From positions 1 to 64,000 of the forward strand of contig NZ_LZIC01000126.1 of NCBI RefSeq assembly GCF_001667185.1: 64,000 nucleotides of DNA, written 5' to 3'. The stretch is from Mycobacterium sp. 852002-50816_SCH5313054-b. GTDB taxonomy: Bacteria; Actinomycetota; Actinomycetes; Mycobacteriales; Mycobacteriaceae. The notes below the pieces were generated by a model, which saw only the letters and a list, made by a program, of their open reading frames with translations, ran no database searches and was not told where the DNA came from. The position numbers and the translations under genes were made by a program. Positions 8,044 to 16,880 of this stretch are shown here, in pieces (the first letter of the stretch is position 1; each line of letters starts with the position of its first letter).

Positions 8044-9033
8044 CTAGCTCAGTGCGGGAATGACTTCCCGCTCGAACAACTCGATGCCGGAACGATCGTA
8101 GGCCGCATCCGGGAAGTAGCAGATCGCGTATTCGCATCCGAGGTCGCGGATCTTCGCGATCCGCTCGATCACCTGTTCCGGTGTGCCCGTGGCCGAATCC
8201 GGCCCGCTGCCACCGGCGATCATCGCGTCGGCCACCGCCTCGGGCACGTAGCCGACCATGCGGTCGCGTACCCGCTTCAGCCGATCCTGAACGTCGTCAT
8301 CCGAGGTACCGAGGAGAGCGGTGAAGTTCGCCGAGCGCACGATCGCCTCGAAGTCGGTGCCCACCTCGCGGCAATGCTGGGCCAGCACCTCCGACTTGTG
8401 CGCGAACGCCCCGGGCTCGGGGGTGAAGTTGGTGTACTGCGCGTACTTCGCGGCAATGCGCAACGTCACCTTCTCGCCGCCTCCGGCGATCCACATCGGT
8501 ATCCCGTTGTCCTGCAACGGCTTCGGCGAGACGATCGCGCCGTCGACCTGGTAGTGCTCGCCGTCGAAACTGACTTTGCCGTCACGCCAGGCGTCGCGCA
8601 TGATCTGTACGCCTTCGTCCAGCCGCGCCAACCGCACCCTGGCCGAGGGGAAGCCGTAACCGTAAGCGCGCCACTCGTGTTCGTACCAGCCGCCGCCGAT
8701 GCCCATCTGGATCCGGCCGCCGGAGATGATGTCGGTGGTCGCGGCGACCTTGGCCAGGTACACCGGATTGCGGTAACTCATCGCCGTGCACATCTGCCCG
8801 AGTTTGATCCTCGACGTGGTCGCCGCGTAGGCGGCCATCAGCGACCACGCCTCGTGCGTGGCTTCGCCCGTCGGCATCGGGACGGTGTGGAAGTGGTCGT
8901 ACACCCACAGCGAGTCCCAGGCGCTGTTGTCCGCGTAGGCGGCCAGGTCGCGCATCACCGCCCAGTGTTTGTCGGTTTCGATGCCGACGAGATCCATTCG
9001 CCAGCCCTGCGGAATGAAGAGACCAAAGCGCAT
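8044..9033 (-). CDS. LLM-class F420-dependent oxidoreductase (TIGR03560-like)
   Basis: A 329-residue luciferase-like TIM-barrel protein. The N-terminus MRFGLFIPQGWRMD, the core SLWVYDHFHTVP...THEAWSLMAAYAATTSRI and MGIGGGWYEHEWRAYGYGFPS are typical of F420-dependent LLM enzymes, which hydride-reduce or oxidise small organic substrates in mycobacteria. The substrate is unknown. The frame is open further upstream, but MRFGLF is the family start, so ATG 9033 is used. It is convergent with the ABM gene, with no gap, and divergent from the small exported protein at 9120. Confidence 0.88.
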   Translation of the reverse strand: MRFGLFIPQGWRMDLVGIETDKHWAVMRDLAAYADNSAWDSLWVYDHFHTVPMPTGEATHEAWSLMAAYAATTSRIKLGQMCTAMSYRNPVYLAKVAATTDIISGGRIQMGIGGGWYEHEWRAYGYGFPSARVRLARLDEGVQIMRDAWRDGKVSFDGEHYQVDGAIVSPKPLQDNGIPMWIAGGGEKVTLRIAAKYAQYTNFTPEPGAFAHKSEVLAQHCREVGTDFEAIVRSANFTALLGTSDDDVQDRLKRVRDRMVGYVPEAVADAMIAGGSGPDSATGTPEQVIERIAKIRDLGCEYAICYFPDAAYDRSGIELFEREVIPALS

Positions 9034-9119
9034 AGCAAGTGACTGTAGCCCGCCGGCCTCACAGCGGATCGATAGCTCAGCCCCAGCCGCCGCCGACGGC
9101 CAACCCCTAAACAGAATGC

Positions 9120-9374
9120 ATGACAAACCTCGGGCACCACATCAATCCATCGCGGCGCCGGCGAATTTGCGCGACGCAACTGATCTTCGCGGGGGCCGCG
9201 GCCGCCGCGATGCTCGCGCTGTTCGGCGCCGCGCAGCCGACCCGCACTGCAAGCGATTTCGCGTCCGGCCCCTCGGCCGCCGCGCAGTTCGCCACGGATG
9301 ACACCAATTTCGTCAACGACAACGGACAGACTTCGGGCGACATCTTCACGCAGAACGCCCAGGACCAGAACTAG
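9120..9374 (+). CDS. Small exported hypothetical protein
   Basis: An 84-residue protein with a basic N-terminus (NPSRRRRICATQ), one hydrophobic stretch (LIFAGAAAAAMLALFGAA, about residues 21-38) and a polar Asn/Asp/Thr-rich remainder with no cysteine outside the leader. This architecture fits a Sec signal peptide or single-pass anchor with a short periplasmic tail. I do not recognise a family. It stands between two divergent or unrelated oxidoreductase genes, and its coding status rests on the signal-like N-terminus and high-GC codon use. Confidence 0.5.
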   Translation: MTNLGHHINPSRRRRICATQLIFAGAAAAAMLALFGAAQPTRTASDFASGPSAAAQFATDDTNFVNDNGQTSGDIFTQNAQDQN

Positions 9375-9432
9375 CGCGTAAGGGGCCCATCCGCCGGGCC
9401 TCGCCGCCGGTCTCGACCGTAGGCTGACGCCC

Positions 9433-10635
9433 ATGCGGGTTCTGATCTCCGGTGCCAGCATCGCCGGGCCGGTGCTGGCGTACTGGCTGACCAGGCATGG
9501 CTTCGACGTCACGGTCGTCGAGCGCGGGCCGACGCTGCGCAAGACCGGGGGCCACGCGGTCGACTTGTTCCGTCCCGCGATGGAGATCTCCGCGAAGATG
9601 GGTGTGTTGCCCCGCATCGAGGCGCTCGCCACCGGAACCGATCGCATGACCATGTATCGGGAAGGTCGATCCCGAGCCACCGAGGTCGACCTCACCAAGC
9701 TCGTCGGCGTCGCGTCGGACCGCCACGTGGAGATCATGCGCGACGATCTCAGCGAGATCTACTACGACGCCGCCCGCGACGACGTGGAGTACCTCTTCGG
9801 CGACTCCATCACGGCCATCGGCCACGACGGCGACGTGACGTTCGAGCATTCCCCGGCCCGCAGCTTCGACGTCATCGTCGGCGCGGACGGGCTGCATTCC
9901 AATGTGCGGCGCCTGACCTTCGGCGAGGAGGACAGCCTGACCCGGTTCCTCGGCGGCTACCTGGCGGTGCTGTCCGCACCCAAGTCGCTGGCCGAACCCA
10001 ACGAGATGATCGGCCACGTCGGGGTCGGGCGGCTCGCGGCGATCTACACCGCGGAGCATCTGGACGACGCCCGGGTGGTGTTCATGTTCCGCAGCAAATC
10101 CGAACTCGACTACGACCACCGAGACTCGTTGCGGCAGAAGGAGCTACTGCGCGGCGCGTACGCGGGCATGCATCCCCGGGTGGACCGCTGGCTGGAGGAA
10201 GTCGACCGGACGCCGGCCTTTTACTTCGACGCGATCAGTCAACTGAGCATGAACATCTGGTCGCGCCGGCGGGTCACCCTCGTCGGTGACGCCGGCTACT
10301 GCCCCGGCCCCGCGGTCGGCGGCAGCACCAGCCTCGCCGTCCTCGGCGCCTACGTGCTGGCCGGCGAACTCGCCCGGGCGGACGGCGATCACCTGCGCGC
10401 GTTCGCCGCCTACGAACTGCAGATGCATCAGCCCGTGCACCTCAGCCGGGCCTTTGCGCGCGGGGCCGCCCGCACCATCATCCCCGGCTCCCGGGCGGGA
10501 GTGTGGGCGCTGACCCGCGGGCTACAGCTAGTCTCGTTGATGCCGGGCTCGCTCTCCCGGGCGCTGGCGAAGCTGAACACCAAAGGCGTGCGAATGCACG
10601 ACTCGATGCCGGTGCCCGACTACAGCGAGGTGTGA
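9433..10635 (+). CDS. FAD-dependent monooxygenase (PHBH fold)
   Basis: A 400-residue class A flavoprotein monooxygenase. The Rossmann motif (LISGASIAGPVLAYWL) is at the extreme N-terminus, followed by VTVVERGPTLRKTGGHAVDL, the DG motif region (VIVGADGLHSNVRRL) and the second FAD motif VTLVGDAGYCPGPAVGGS. Such enzymes hydroxylate or epoxidise aromatic or polyketide substrates, including antibiotics. The ATG lacks a Shine-Dalgarno sequence, but TAGGCT at 9420-9425 lies seven bases before it, suggesting a leaderless transcript. The following LLM gene starts 20 bases downstream and is likely co-transcribed. Confidence 0.88.
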   Translation: MRVLISGASIAGPVLAYWLTRHGFDVTVVERGPTLRKTGGHAVDLFRPAMEISAKMGVLPRIEALATGTDRMTMYREGRSRATEVDLTKLVGVASDRHVEIMRDDLSEIYYDAARDDVEYLFGDSITAIGHDGDVTFEHSPARSFDVIVGADGLHSNVRRLTFGEEDSLTRFLGGYLAVLSAPKSLAEPNEMIGHVGVGRLAAIYTAEHLDDARVVFMFRSKSELDYDHRDSLRQKELLRGAYAGMHPRVDRWLEEVDRTPAFYFDAISQLSMNIWSRRRVTLVGDAGYCPGPAVGGSTSLAVLGAYVLAGELARADGDHLRAFAAYELQMHQPVHLSRAFARGAARTIIPGSRAGVWALTRGLQLVSLMPGSLSRALAKLNTKGVRMHDSMPVPDYSEV

Positions 10636-10655
10636 CGCGGAAGGAAGGATCACCG

Positions 10656-11513
10656 ATGGACCTTGCCGGTGTCGGGGTGTGGAGCAGTCAACTGCGCTAC
10701 GGCGATCCGTCCGAATCAGCCGACGCGGCAGCGGAATTGGACGAACTGGGATTCACCGCGCTGTGGATTCCCGACGTGGGCGGACCGGTTTTCGACGCGG
10801 TGGGTCACCTGCTCGCGGCGACCAAGCGGACCGCGATCGCCACGGGGATCCTGAACCTGTGGATGCACTCGCCCGGCGACGTCGCCGCATCGTATGACGC
10901 CCTGACCGCCGAGCACGGCGACCGTTTCCTGCTGGGCATCGGGGTCAGCCACGCGCCGCTGATCGACGCCGGCCAGCCAGGGCGGTACCGCAAGCCGCTG
11001 GCCGCGACGGCGTCATTCCTGGACGGGTTGGATGCCGCGTCGCGACCGGTGCCCGCCGAAGCGCGGGTCCTCGCCGCGCTCGGCCCGAAGATGCTGGCCC
11101 TGTCGGCGGCGCGCGCCCGCGGCGCCCACCCCTACCTCGTCACGCCGGACCACACCGCCTCCGCCCGTTCGGTTTTGGGCGAGGGCCCGTTGCTGCTGCC
11201 GGAGCAGACCGTGATCCTGTGCGACGGCGCCGACGAGGCGCGCCGCATCGGGGCCGACTGGCTGCGGGCGTATCTGGCGCTGCCCAACTACGCCAACAAC
11301 CTGCTGCGCAGCGGGTTCTCCGAAGACGACCTGGCACAGGTTAGCGACCGGCTCCTCGACGCGATCATCGCGTGGGGCGACGAAGAGGCCGTCATGCGCA
11401 GGGTCGCCGAACATCGCGCGGCCGGCGCCGACCATGTCTGCGTCCAGGTGCTGACGGCCGATCCGACGGAATTCCCGCGCGAGCAGTGGCGCCGGATCGC
11501 CGCGGCCCTCTGA
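10656..11513 (+). CDS. LLM-class F420-dependent oxidoreductase (TIGR03620-like)
   Basis: A 285-residue luciferase-like protein beginning MDLAGVGVWSSQLRYGDPSE, with SADAAAELDELGFTALWIPDVGG, DAVGHLLAATKRTAIATGILNLWMHSP and FLLGIGVSHAPLID. This is the TIGR03620-type F420-dependent subfamily expanded in mycobacteria. The ATG at 10656 follows GGAAGGAAGG with suitable spacing, so the longer open frame upstream is not used. It sits 20 bases after the FAD monooxygenase and probably forms a two-gene oxidoreductase operon with it. Substrate unknown. Confidence 0.87.
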   Translation: MDLAGVGVWSSQLRYGDPSESADAAAELDELGFTALWIPDVGGPVFDAVGHLLAATKRTAIATGILNLWMHSPGDVAASYDALTAEHGDRFLLGIGVSHAPLIDAGQPGRYRKPLAATASFLDGLDAASRPVPAEARVLAALGPKMLALSAARARGAHPYLVTPDHTASARSVLGEGPLLLPEQTVILCDGADEARRIGADWLRAYLALPNYANNLLRSGFSEDDLAQVSDRLLDAIIAWGDEEAVMRRVAEHRAAGADHVCVQVLTADPTEFPREQWRRIAAAL

Positions 11514-11515
11514 CC

Positions 11516-11576
11516 GCGAGCAGACACAGAATCGCACGCGGGGGGCCCGCGTTACGCGATTCTGCGTCTGGTGGCC
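11516..11576. terminator. Conserved hairpin terminator-like repeat, copy 1
   Basis: CAGACACAGAATCGC (11521-11535) and GCGATTCTGCGTCTG (11556-11570) form a long stem with a single A/C mismatch. An inner GCGGG/CCCGC stem tightens the loop. It occupies the 94-base gap between the convergent LLM oxidoreductase and fadB, a natural place for bidirectional termination. A second copy with the same arms and the same mismatch lies at 63221-63274. It resembles the U-tail-free hairpin terminators (TRIT) described for mycobacteria; that link is from memory. Confidence 0.7.
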
Positions 11577-11607
11577 GGACGGGGCCCGGCGAACACTGCC
11601 AGAGGAA

Positions 11608-13752
11608 TTAGGTCAGCGACGCCGGCGGCAGGAAGCGGTCACCGTACTTGGCGGCCAGCTCCTTGGCGCGCGCGACGAACGCCTCCTTGCCGGTGCCGGC
11701 CGGGCCCGAGTAGCCGGCGATGAACTGCGCGCTCCCCCCGGTCCACGGCGGGAAGCCGATGCCCATGATGGACCCGATGTTGGCGTCGGCGGTCGACGTC
11801 AACACGCCCTCGTCGAGGCACTTCTGCGTTTCCAGCGCCTCGGCGAACAGCATCCGGTCAATCATGTCCTGCAACGGCGGCTCCGAGGAGCCCGACTTGA
11901 ACGTCTCCCGTAGCCCCGGCCACAGGGCGGTCCGCTTGCCGTCGACGTACTCGTAGAAGCCCGCGCCCTTGAGCCGCCCGGACCGGCCGATCTCGATCAT
12001 CTTCTCGACGACGGCTTCCGCCGGGTGCGGCTCGTAGGTGCCGCCGGCGTCCTCGACACCCTTGCGGGTGGCGACCGCGATCTTGTGCATCAGCTCCAGG
12101 TTGAGCTCGTCGGAAAGCTGCAGCGGCGGCGCCGGATACCCGGCCTGCGAACCGGCGTGCTCCACGCTGGCCGGCTCGACGCCCTCACCCAGCATCGCCA
12201 GCGCCTCGTTGACGAAGGTGCCGATGACGCGGCTGGTGAAGAATCCGCGACTGTCGTTGACGACGATCGGGGTCTTGCCGATGGCCAGGGTGTAGTCGAA
12301 CACGCGGGCCAGCGCCTCGTCGGATGTCTTCTCGCCCTTGATGATTTCGACCAGCGGCATCTTGTCGACCGGTGAGAAGAAGTGGATCCCGATGAAGTCC
12401 TCCTGCCGCTTGACACCGGTCGCCAGACCGGTGATCGGCAAGGTCGAGGTGTTGGAGCCCAGAACCGCGTTGGGCTCGACGACGTCTTCGATCTCCTGGA
12501 ACACCTTGTGCTTGAGGTCCTGGCTTTCGAACACCGCCTCGATCACGAAATCGACGCCCTTGAAGTCGGCAGCGTCGGCCGTCGGCGTGATGCGGGCCAG
12601 GAGCGCGTCGGACTTCTCCTTGGTCGTCTTGCCGCGTTCCAGCGCCTTGGCTTCCAGCTTCTCGGCGTAGCCCTTGCCCTTCTGCGCGGCCTCCAGGCTG
12701 ACGTCCTTGAGTACGACGTCGAAGCCGGCCTTGGCCGAGACGTAGGCGATGCCGGCGCCCATCATGCCGGCGCCGAGCACACCGATCTTGTTGATCGGGG
12801 TCTTGCCGATGCCATCGGGGCGCGAACCGCCGCCGTTGATGGTCTGCAGGTCGAAGAAGAACGCCTGGATCATGTTCTTGGCGATCTGGCCGGTCACCAG
12901 CTCGGTGAAGTAGCGGCTCTCGATGCGGGTGGCGGTGTCGAAGTCCACCTGCGCACCCTCGACGGCGGCGGCCATGATAGCCCGCGGCGCCGGCATCGGC
13001 GCGCCCTTGAGCTGCTTGCGCAGCAGCGACGGGAACGACGGCAGGATCGCCGCCAGCGACGGGGTGCTCGGGGTGCCGCCGGGGATCTTGTAGCCCTTGA
13101 CGTCCCACGGCTGGGTGTGCGCCTCGGGGTTGGCCTTGATCCACGCCTTGGCGGCCGGCACCAATTCGTCGACGCTGGAGACGATTTCGTCCACCAGGCC
13201 GTTGTCCTTGGCCGCGGCCGGCTTGAAGCGGGTGCCCTGGCTCAGCACGTTCATGAACGCGTTCTGGATGCCCAGCATCCGCACCGTGCGGGTGACGCCC
13301 CCGGCGCCGGGCAACAGGCCCAGGGTCACCTCGGGGAAGCCGACCACGAGCCCCTTCACGTCGGCGGCGATGCGGTGGTGGCAGGCCAAAGCGATCTCCA
13401 GCCCGCCGCCGAGCGCGGCGCCGTTGATGGCGGCTACCACCGGCACGCCAAGGGTTTCCAGCGCGCGCAGGTCCTTCTTGACGCCCTCGACGAGGTCGAA
13501 CGCCTCTCCGGCGTTCTCCGGCCCGATCTGGATCATGCTCTTGACGTCACCGCCGGCGAAGAAGGTCTTCTTCGCGCTGGTAATCACCACGCCGGTAATC
13601 GAGTCCTTCTCGGCGCCAAGGCGTTCGACGGCCTTGTGCATCGACTCGATGTAGTGCTCGTTCATCACGTTGGCAGACCCGGAAGGGTCGTCCAGCGTCA
13701 GCGTGACAATGCCGTCGGCGTCCTTATCCCACTGAATCGTGTTCTCTGCCAT
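11608..13752 (-). CDS. fadB: Fatty acid oxidation multifunctional protein FadB
   Basis: A 714-residue two-part enzyme. The N-terminal enoyl-CoA hydratase half has NGAALGGGLEIALACHHRIA (oxyanion-hole region). The central 3-hydroxyacyl-CoA dehydrogenase half has the NAD motif IGVLGAGMMGAGIAYVSAKAGFDV and HFFSPVDKMPLVEI, followed by two C-terminal dehydrogenase domains (DSRGFFTSRVIGTFVNEAL). It hydrates enoyl-CoA and oxidises 3-hydroxyacyl-CoA in beta-oxidation together with FadA. The ATG at 13752 lies four bases after the fadA stop, with GAGAGGG upstream, so fadA-fadB is one operon. Its 3' end faces the hairpin repeat. Confidence 0.95.
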   Translation of the reverse strand: MAENTIQWDKDADGIVTLTLDDPSGSANVMNEHYIESMHKAVERLGAEKDSITGVVITSAKKTFFAGGDVKSMIQIGPENAGEAFDLVEGVKKDLRALETLGVPVVAAINGAALGGGLEIALACHHRIAADVKGLVVGFPEVTLGLLPGAGGVTRTVRMLGIQNAFMNVLSQGTRFKPAAAKDNGLVDEIVSSVDELVPAAKAWIKANPEAHTQPWDVKGYKIPGGTPSTPSLAAILPSFPSLLRKQLKGAPMPAPRAIMAAAVEGAQVDFDTATRIESRYFTELVTGQIAKNMIQAFFFDLQTINGGGSRPDGIGKTPINKIGVLGAGMMGAGIAYVSAKAGFDVVLKDVSLEAAQKGKGYAEKLEAKALERGKTTKEKSDALLARITPTADAADFKGVDFVIEAVFESQDLKHKVFQEIEDVVEPNAVLGSNTSTLPITGLATGVKRQEDFIGIHFFSPVDKMPLVEIIKGEKTSDEALARVFDYTLAIGKTPIVVNDSRGFFTSRVIGTFVNEALAMLGEGVEPASVEHAGSQAGYPAPPLQLSDELNLELMHKIAVATRKGVEDAGGTYEPHPAEAVVEKMIEIGRSGRLKGAGFYEYVDGKRTALWPGLRETFKSGSSEPPLQDMIDRMLFAEALETQKCLDEGVLTSTADANIGSIMGIGFPPWTGGSAQFIAGYSGPAGTGKEAFVARAKELAAKYGDRFLPPASLT

Positions 13753-13756
13753 GCGC

Positions 13757-14968
13757 TTAAACCCTCTCGATGATCGTCGCGACGCCCATGCCGCCACCGA
13801 TGCACAACGTGATCAGCGCACGACGGGCGTTGCGGCGCTCCAGCTCGTCGACCATGGTGCCCAGAATCATCGCGCCGGTGGCGCCCAGCGGGTGACCCAT
13901 CGCGATGGCCCCGCCGTTGACGTTGAGCTTCTCGTCGGGAATGTTGAGGTCCTTCTGGAACTTCAGCACGACCGACGCGAACGCCTCGTTCAGCTCGAAC
14001 AGGTCGATGTCGTCGACGGTCAGGCCCGCCCGGTCGAGCGCCTTCTGGGTGGCCGGCGTCGGGCCGGTCAACATGATCGTCGGGTCGGAGCCGGTGGTGG
14101 CGGTAGCGACGACGCGGGCGCGGGGCGTGAGGCCCTGCGACTTGCCGGCGGCCTCGGAGCCGATCAAGACCAGCGCGGCGCCGTCGACGATGCCCGAGCT
14201 GTTGCCGCCGGTGTGGACGTGGTTGATCTTCTCGACCCAGTGGTACTTCTGCAGCGCCACATCATCGAAGCCGGCCATCGCGGCGAGTCCCTCGAAGGCG
14301 GGCTTGAGCTTGGCCAGGCCCTCCTTGGTGGTCTCGGGGCGCATGTGCTCGTCGTGGTCGAGGATCAGCAGGCCGTTCTGGTCGCGGACCGGAACCACCG
14401 ACTTGGCGAAGTAGCCGCCCGACCACGCCGCGGCCGCGAGTTCCTGCGAGCGCAGCGCGTAGGCGTCCACGTCATCGCGGGAGAATCCCTCGATGGTGGC
14501 GATCAGGTCCGCGCCGATGCCCTGCGGGACGATGTACGCGTCGTACGAGGTGGCAGGGTCGGCCATCATCGCGCCGCCGTCGGAGCCCATCGGCACGCGG
14601 CTCATGGACTCCACGCCGCCGGCGAGCACCATGTCGTCCCAGCCGGAGCGGACCTTCTGGGCGGCGGTGTTCACGGCCTCTAGGCCCGAGGCGCAGAAGC
14701 GGTTGAGCTGCACGCCGCCGACGGTGTCGGGCATGCCGGACGCGATCACCGCGGTGCGGGCGATGTCGCCGCCCTGGTCACCGACCGGTGAAACGCACCC
14801 CAGGATGACGTCGCTGATCAGGTTCTCGTCCAGGTCGGGGTTGCGCTTGCGCAGCTCCTCGATCAGACCGACGACCAGGTTCAGCGGCTTGACCTCGGTC
14901 AACGACCCGTTCTTCTGCTTGCCGCGCGGGGTGCGGATGGCCTCGTAGACGAAGGCTTCTTCGGACAT
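13757..14968 (-). CDS. fadA: Acetyl-CoA acyltransferase (beta-ketothiolase) FadA
   Basis: A 403-residue thiolase. The nucleophilic cysteine lies in NRFCASGLEAVNTAAQKVRSG, followed by LAGGVESMSRVPMG. The C-terminal catalytic regions are NVNGGAIAMGHPLGATGAM (His) and CIGGGMGVATIIERV (second Cys). It performs the final thiolytic step of beta-oxidation and forms the FadA-FadB complex with the next gene. ATG 14968 is chosen because GAGGAAG is positioned seven bases before it; the GTG further upstream overlaps that Shine-Dalgarno sequence. It is the first gene of the operon and is divergent from dapC. Confidence 0.95.
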   Translation of the reverse strand: MSEEAFVYEAIRTPRGKQKNGSLTEVKPLNLVVGLIEELRKRNPDLDENLISDVILGCVSPVGDQGGDIARTAVIASGMPDTVGGVQLNRFCASGLEAVNTAAQKVRSGWDDMVLAGGVESMSRVPMGSDGGAMMADPATSYDAYIVPQGIGADLIATIEGFSRDDVDAYALRSQELAAAAWSGGYFAKSVVPVRDQNGLLILDHDEHMRPETTKEGLAKLKPAFEGLAAMAGFDDVALQKYHWVEKINHVHTGGNSSGIVDGAALVLIGSEAAGKSQGLTPRARVVATATTGSDPTIMLTGPTPATQKALDRAGLTVDDIDLFELNEAFASVVLKFQKDLNIPDEKLNVNGGAIAMGHPLGATGAMILGTMVDELERRNARRALITLCIGGGMGVATIIERV

Positions 14969-15051
14969 GTCGGGCTTCCTCTTCACAAATGGGGGTTCGG
15001 ATCCGTCCTAAACACTAGGTCCAGTACAGGCCACCGTAACAGGGTCCCCGG

Positions 15052-15067
15052 CCAACCTGTTGGTTGG
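15052..15067. promoter_or_regulatory. Inverted repeat in the fadA/dapC divergent intergenic region
   Basis: CCAACC (15052-15057) and GGTTGG (15062-15067) are separated by TGTT. The element lies 84 bases upstream of fadA and 184 bases upstream of dapC. It could be an operator for the beta-oxidation operon, but the arms are short and GC-rich chance matches are common. The rest of the 282-base region shows a possible leaderless promoter for dapC (TAAGCT at 15237-15242). Confidence 0.3.
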
Positions 15068-15250
15068 GCGGTTTGCGCAGCTCACCGCCGCCGAGCACTC
15101 CGGGCGACCGCTCGGAACCACATCGGCCACATCAGTCTCAACGCCGCGTGGCGTCCGGGATTTGTCGCTCTGAGGCGGGCACCACCAACCCCCTTGCCGC
15201 CAGAGGCCAATGTGGTGCAAGTGACGAATGCCGTCCTAAGCTCGACCCCC

Positions 15251-16438
15251 ATGACGGTGTCGCGGCTGCGGCCGTACGCGACGACGGTGTTCGCGGAGAT
15301 GTCGGCGCTGGCCGCGCGGATCGGCGCGGTGAACCTCGGCCAGGGTTTTCCCGACGAGGACGGTCCCCCGGCGCTGCTGAAGGCCGCGCAGGACGCCATC
15401 GCCGCGGGCGCCAACCAGTACCCGCCCGGGATAGGCATCGCACCGCTGCGCCAGGCCATCGCCGCGCAACGCCGGCGCCACTTCGGCGTCGAGTACGACG
15501 CTGACACCGAGGTGCTGGTGACGGTCGGCGCCACCGAGGCCATCGCCGCGGCGGTGATCGGGTTGGTCGAGCCGGGCTCGGAAGTGGTCCTCATCGAACC
15601 CTTCTACGACTCCTATTCGCCGGTGGTCGCGATGGCCTGCGCGCATCGGGTGGCGGTGCCGCTCGTCCCCGACGGGCGCGGCTTCGCCCTGGACGCCGAC
15701 GCCCTGCGGCGCGCGGTGACGCCCCGGACCCGCGCGCTGATCGTCAACTCGCCGCACAACCCGACCGGCACGGTGCTGAGCGCGGCGGATCTGGAGGCCA
15801 TCGCGGAGATCGCGGTGGCGGCCGACCTCTTGGTGATCACCGACGAGGTGTACGAGCACCTGGTGTTTGACCGCCCGAACGGCAGGAAGCATCTGCCACT
15901 GGCCGGCTTCGACGGCATGGCCGAGCGCACGATCACCATCTCCAGCGCGGCCAAGATGTTCAACTGCACCGGGTGGAAGATCGGATGGGCTTGCGGGCCA
16001 GCGCAACTCATCGCCGGCGTGCGCGCGGCCAAACAGTACCTGAGCTACGTCGGCGGCGCGCCGTTCCAGCCCGCGGTGGCCCTGGCGCTGGACACCGAGG
16101 ATGCCTGGGTTGCCGGGCTGCGGCGCTCGTTGCAGGCCAGGCGGGATCGGCTCGCGACCGGGCTGACCGATATCGGCTTCGCGGTACACGACAGCGACGG
16201 CACCTACTTCCTGTGCGCCGACCCGCGCCCGCTCGGGTACGACGACAGCACCGCGTTCTGCGCGGCGCTACCGGAAAAGGTCGGCGTGGCGGCCATCCCG
16301 ATGTCGGCGTTCTGCGATCCTGCGGCGCCGCACGCGGACGTGTGGAATCACCTGGTGCGCTTCACCTTCTGCAAACGCGAAGACACCCTCGACGAGGCGA
16401 TCCGGCGACTGGCCACGCTGCGGGACCAAGGCCGTTAG
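15251..16438 (+). CDS. dapC: N-succinyldiaminopimelate aminotransferase DapC
   Basis: A 395-residue class I/II PLP-dependent aminotransferase. Visible are NLGQGFPDEDGPP, ANQYPPGIGIAPLRQAIA, the NSPHNPTGTVLS motif, the TDEVYEHLVFD aspartate/tyrosine pair that holds PLP, and the Schiff-base lysine in SSAAKMFNCTGWKIGWA. DapC makes N-succinyl-LL-diaminopimelate for lysine and peptidoglycan synthesis. ATG 15251 has no Shine-Dalgarno sequence, but TAAGCT at 15237-15242 fits leaderless transcription. Its stop overlaps the convergent SRPBCC gene by four bases. Position and motifs match Rv0858c. Confidence 0.9.
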   Translation: MTVSRLRPYATTVFAEMSALAARIGAVNLGQGFPDEDGPPALLKAAQDAIAAGANQYPPGIGIAPLRQAIAAQRRRHFGVEYDADTEVLVTVGATEAIAAAVIGLVEPGSEVVLIEPFYDSYSPVVAMACAHRVAVPLVPDGRGFALDADALRRAVTPRTRALIVNSPHNPTGTVLSAADLEAIAEIAVAADLLVITDEVYEHLVFDRPNGRKHLPLAGFDGMAERTITISSAAKMFNCTGWKIGWACGPAQLIAGVRAAKQYLSYVGGAPFQPAVALALDTEDAWVAGLRRSLQARRDRLATGLTDIGFAVHDSDGTYFLCADPRPLGYDDSTAFCAALPEKVGVAAIPMSAFCDPAAPHADVWNHLVRFTFCKREDTLDEAIRRLATLRDQGR

Positions 16439-16872
16439 CTGCCCTCCATCACCCGCTTGCGCAGCCCCTCCAGCGCGGCGTGCAGGATCTTCTTGCGGGC
16501 CCGGTTGATCACGAACTCCGGCAACGGCGCCGATGGCTCGACGGTGATGCCGAATCGCACGCGTGTCTTGTCGTCGCTTTCGCGGGTCAGGTTGTACTCC
16601 CCGTGCTGGCCGTGTTGGTGGATGGTCTTTCTGGCGTCCCACACCATCCAGTCCGGCCCCCAGTGGTACTCCAGGAGCTGGGTGTCGAAAATGCCCATCA
16701 CCCTGATCGTGACCTTGACGTGGCAGGGCCGCCCGTCGGGATAGGAGTCGATCACTTCGACCTTCTTGTGCACCGCGGACCAGGACGGCACGGTGTCCAT
16801 GTCGGCGAGCGCGTCCATGATCACGCCCGGGGGCGCGTCGATGACGATTTCCGACGATGCTTGGACGGCCAC
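16435..16872 (-). CDS. SRPBCC-family protein (Rv0857-like)
   Basis: A 145-residue START/Bet v1-like protein: SSEIVIDAPPGVIMDALADMDTVPSWSAVHKKVEV, then YPDGRPCHVKVTIRVMGIFDTQLLEYHWGPDWMVWD, and a C-terminal amphipathic helix. This fold forms a cavity for hydrophobic ligands such as lipids or polyketide intermediates, but no catalytic motif is evident. It is one of three related genes in tandem (16435, 16881, 18585) around far. The 3' end overlaps dapC by four bases on the opposite strand. Confidence 0.82.
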   Translation of the reverse strand: MAVQASSEIVIDAPPGVIMDALADMDTVPSWSAVHKKVEVIDSYPDGRPCHVKVTIRVMGIFDTQLLEYHWGPDWMVWDARKTIHQHGQHGEYNLTRESDDKTRVRFGITVEPSAPLPEFVINRARKKILHAALEGLRKRVMEGS

Positions 16873-16880
16873 TGCTACAA

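Noticed and set aside
12382..13773. A 463-codon plus-strand frame opposite fadB
   Set aside because: fadB on the minus strand has complete enzyme motifs; this frame is Val/Gly/Arg/Leu-rich shadow sequence.
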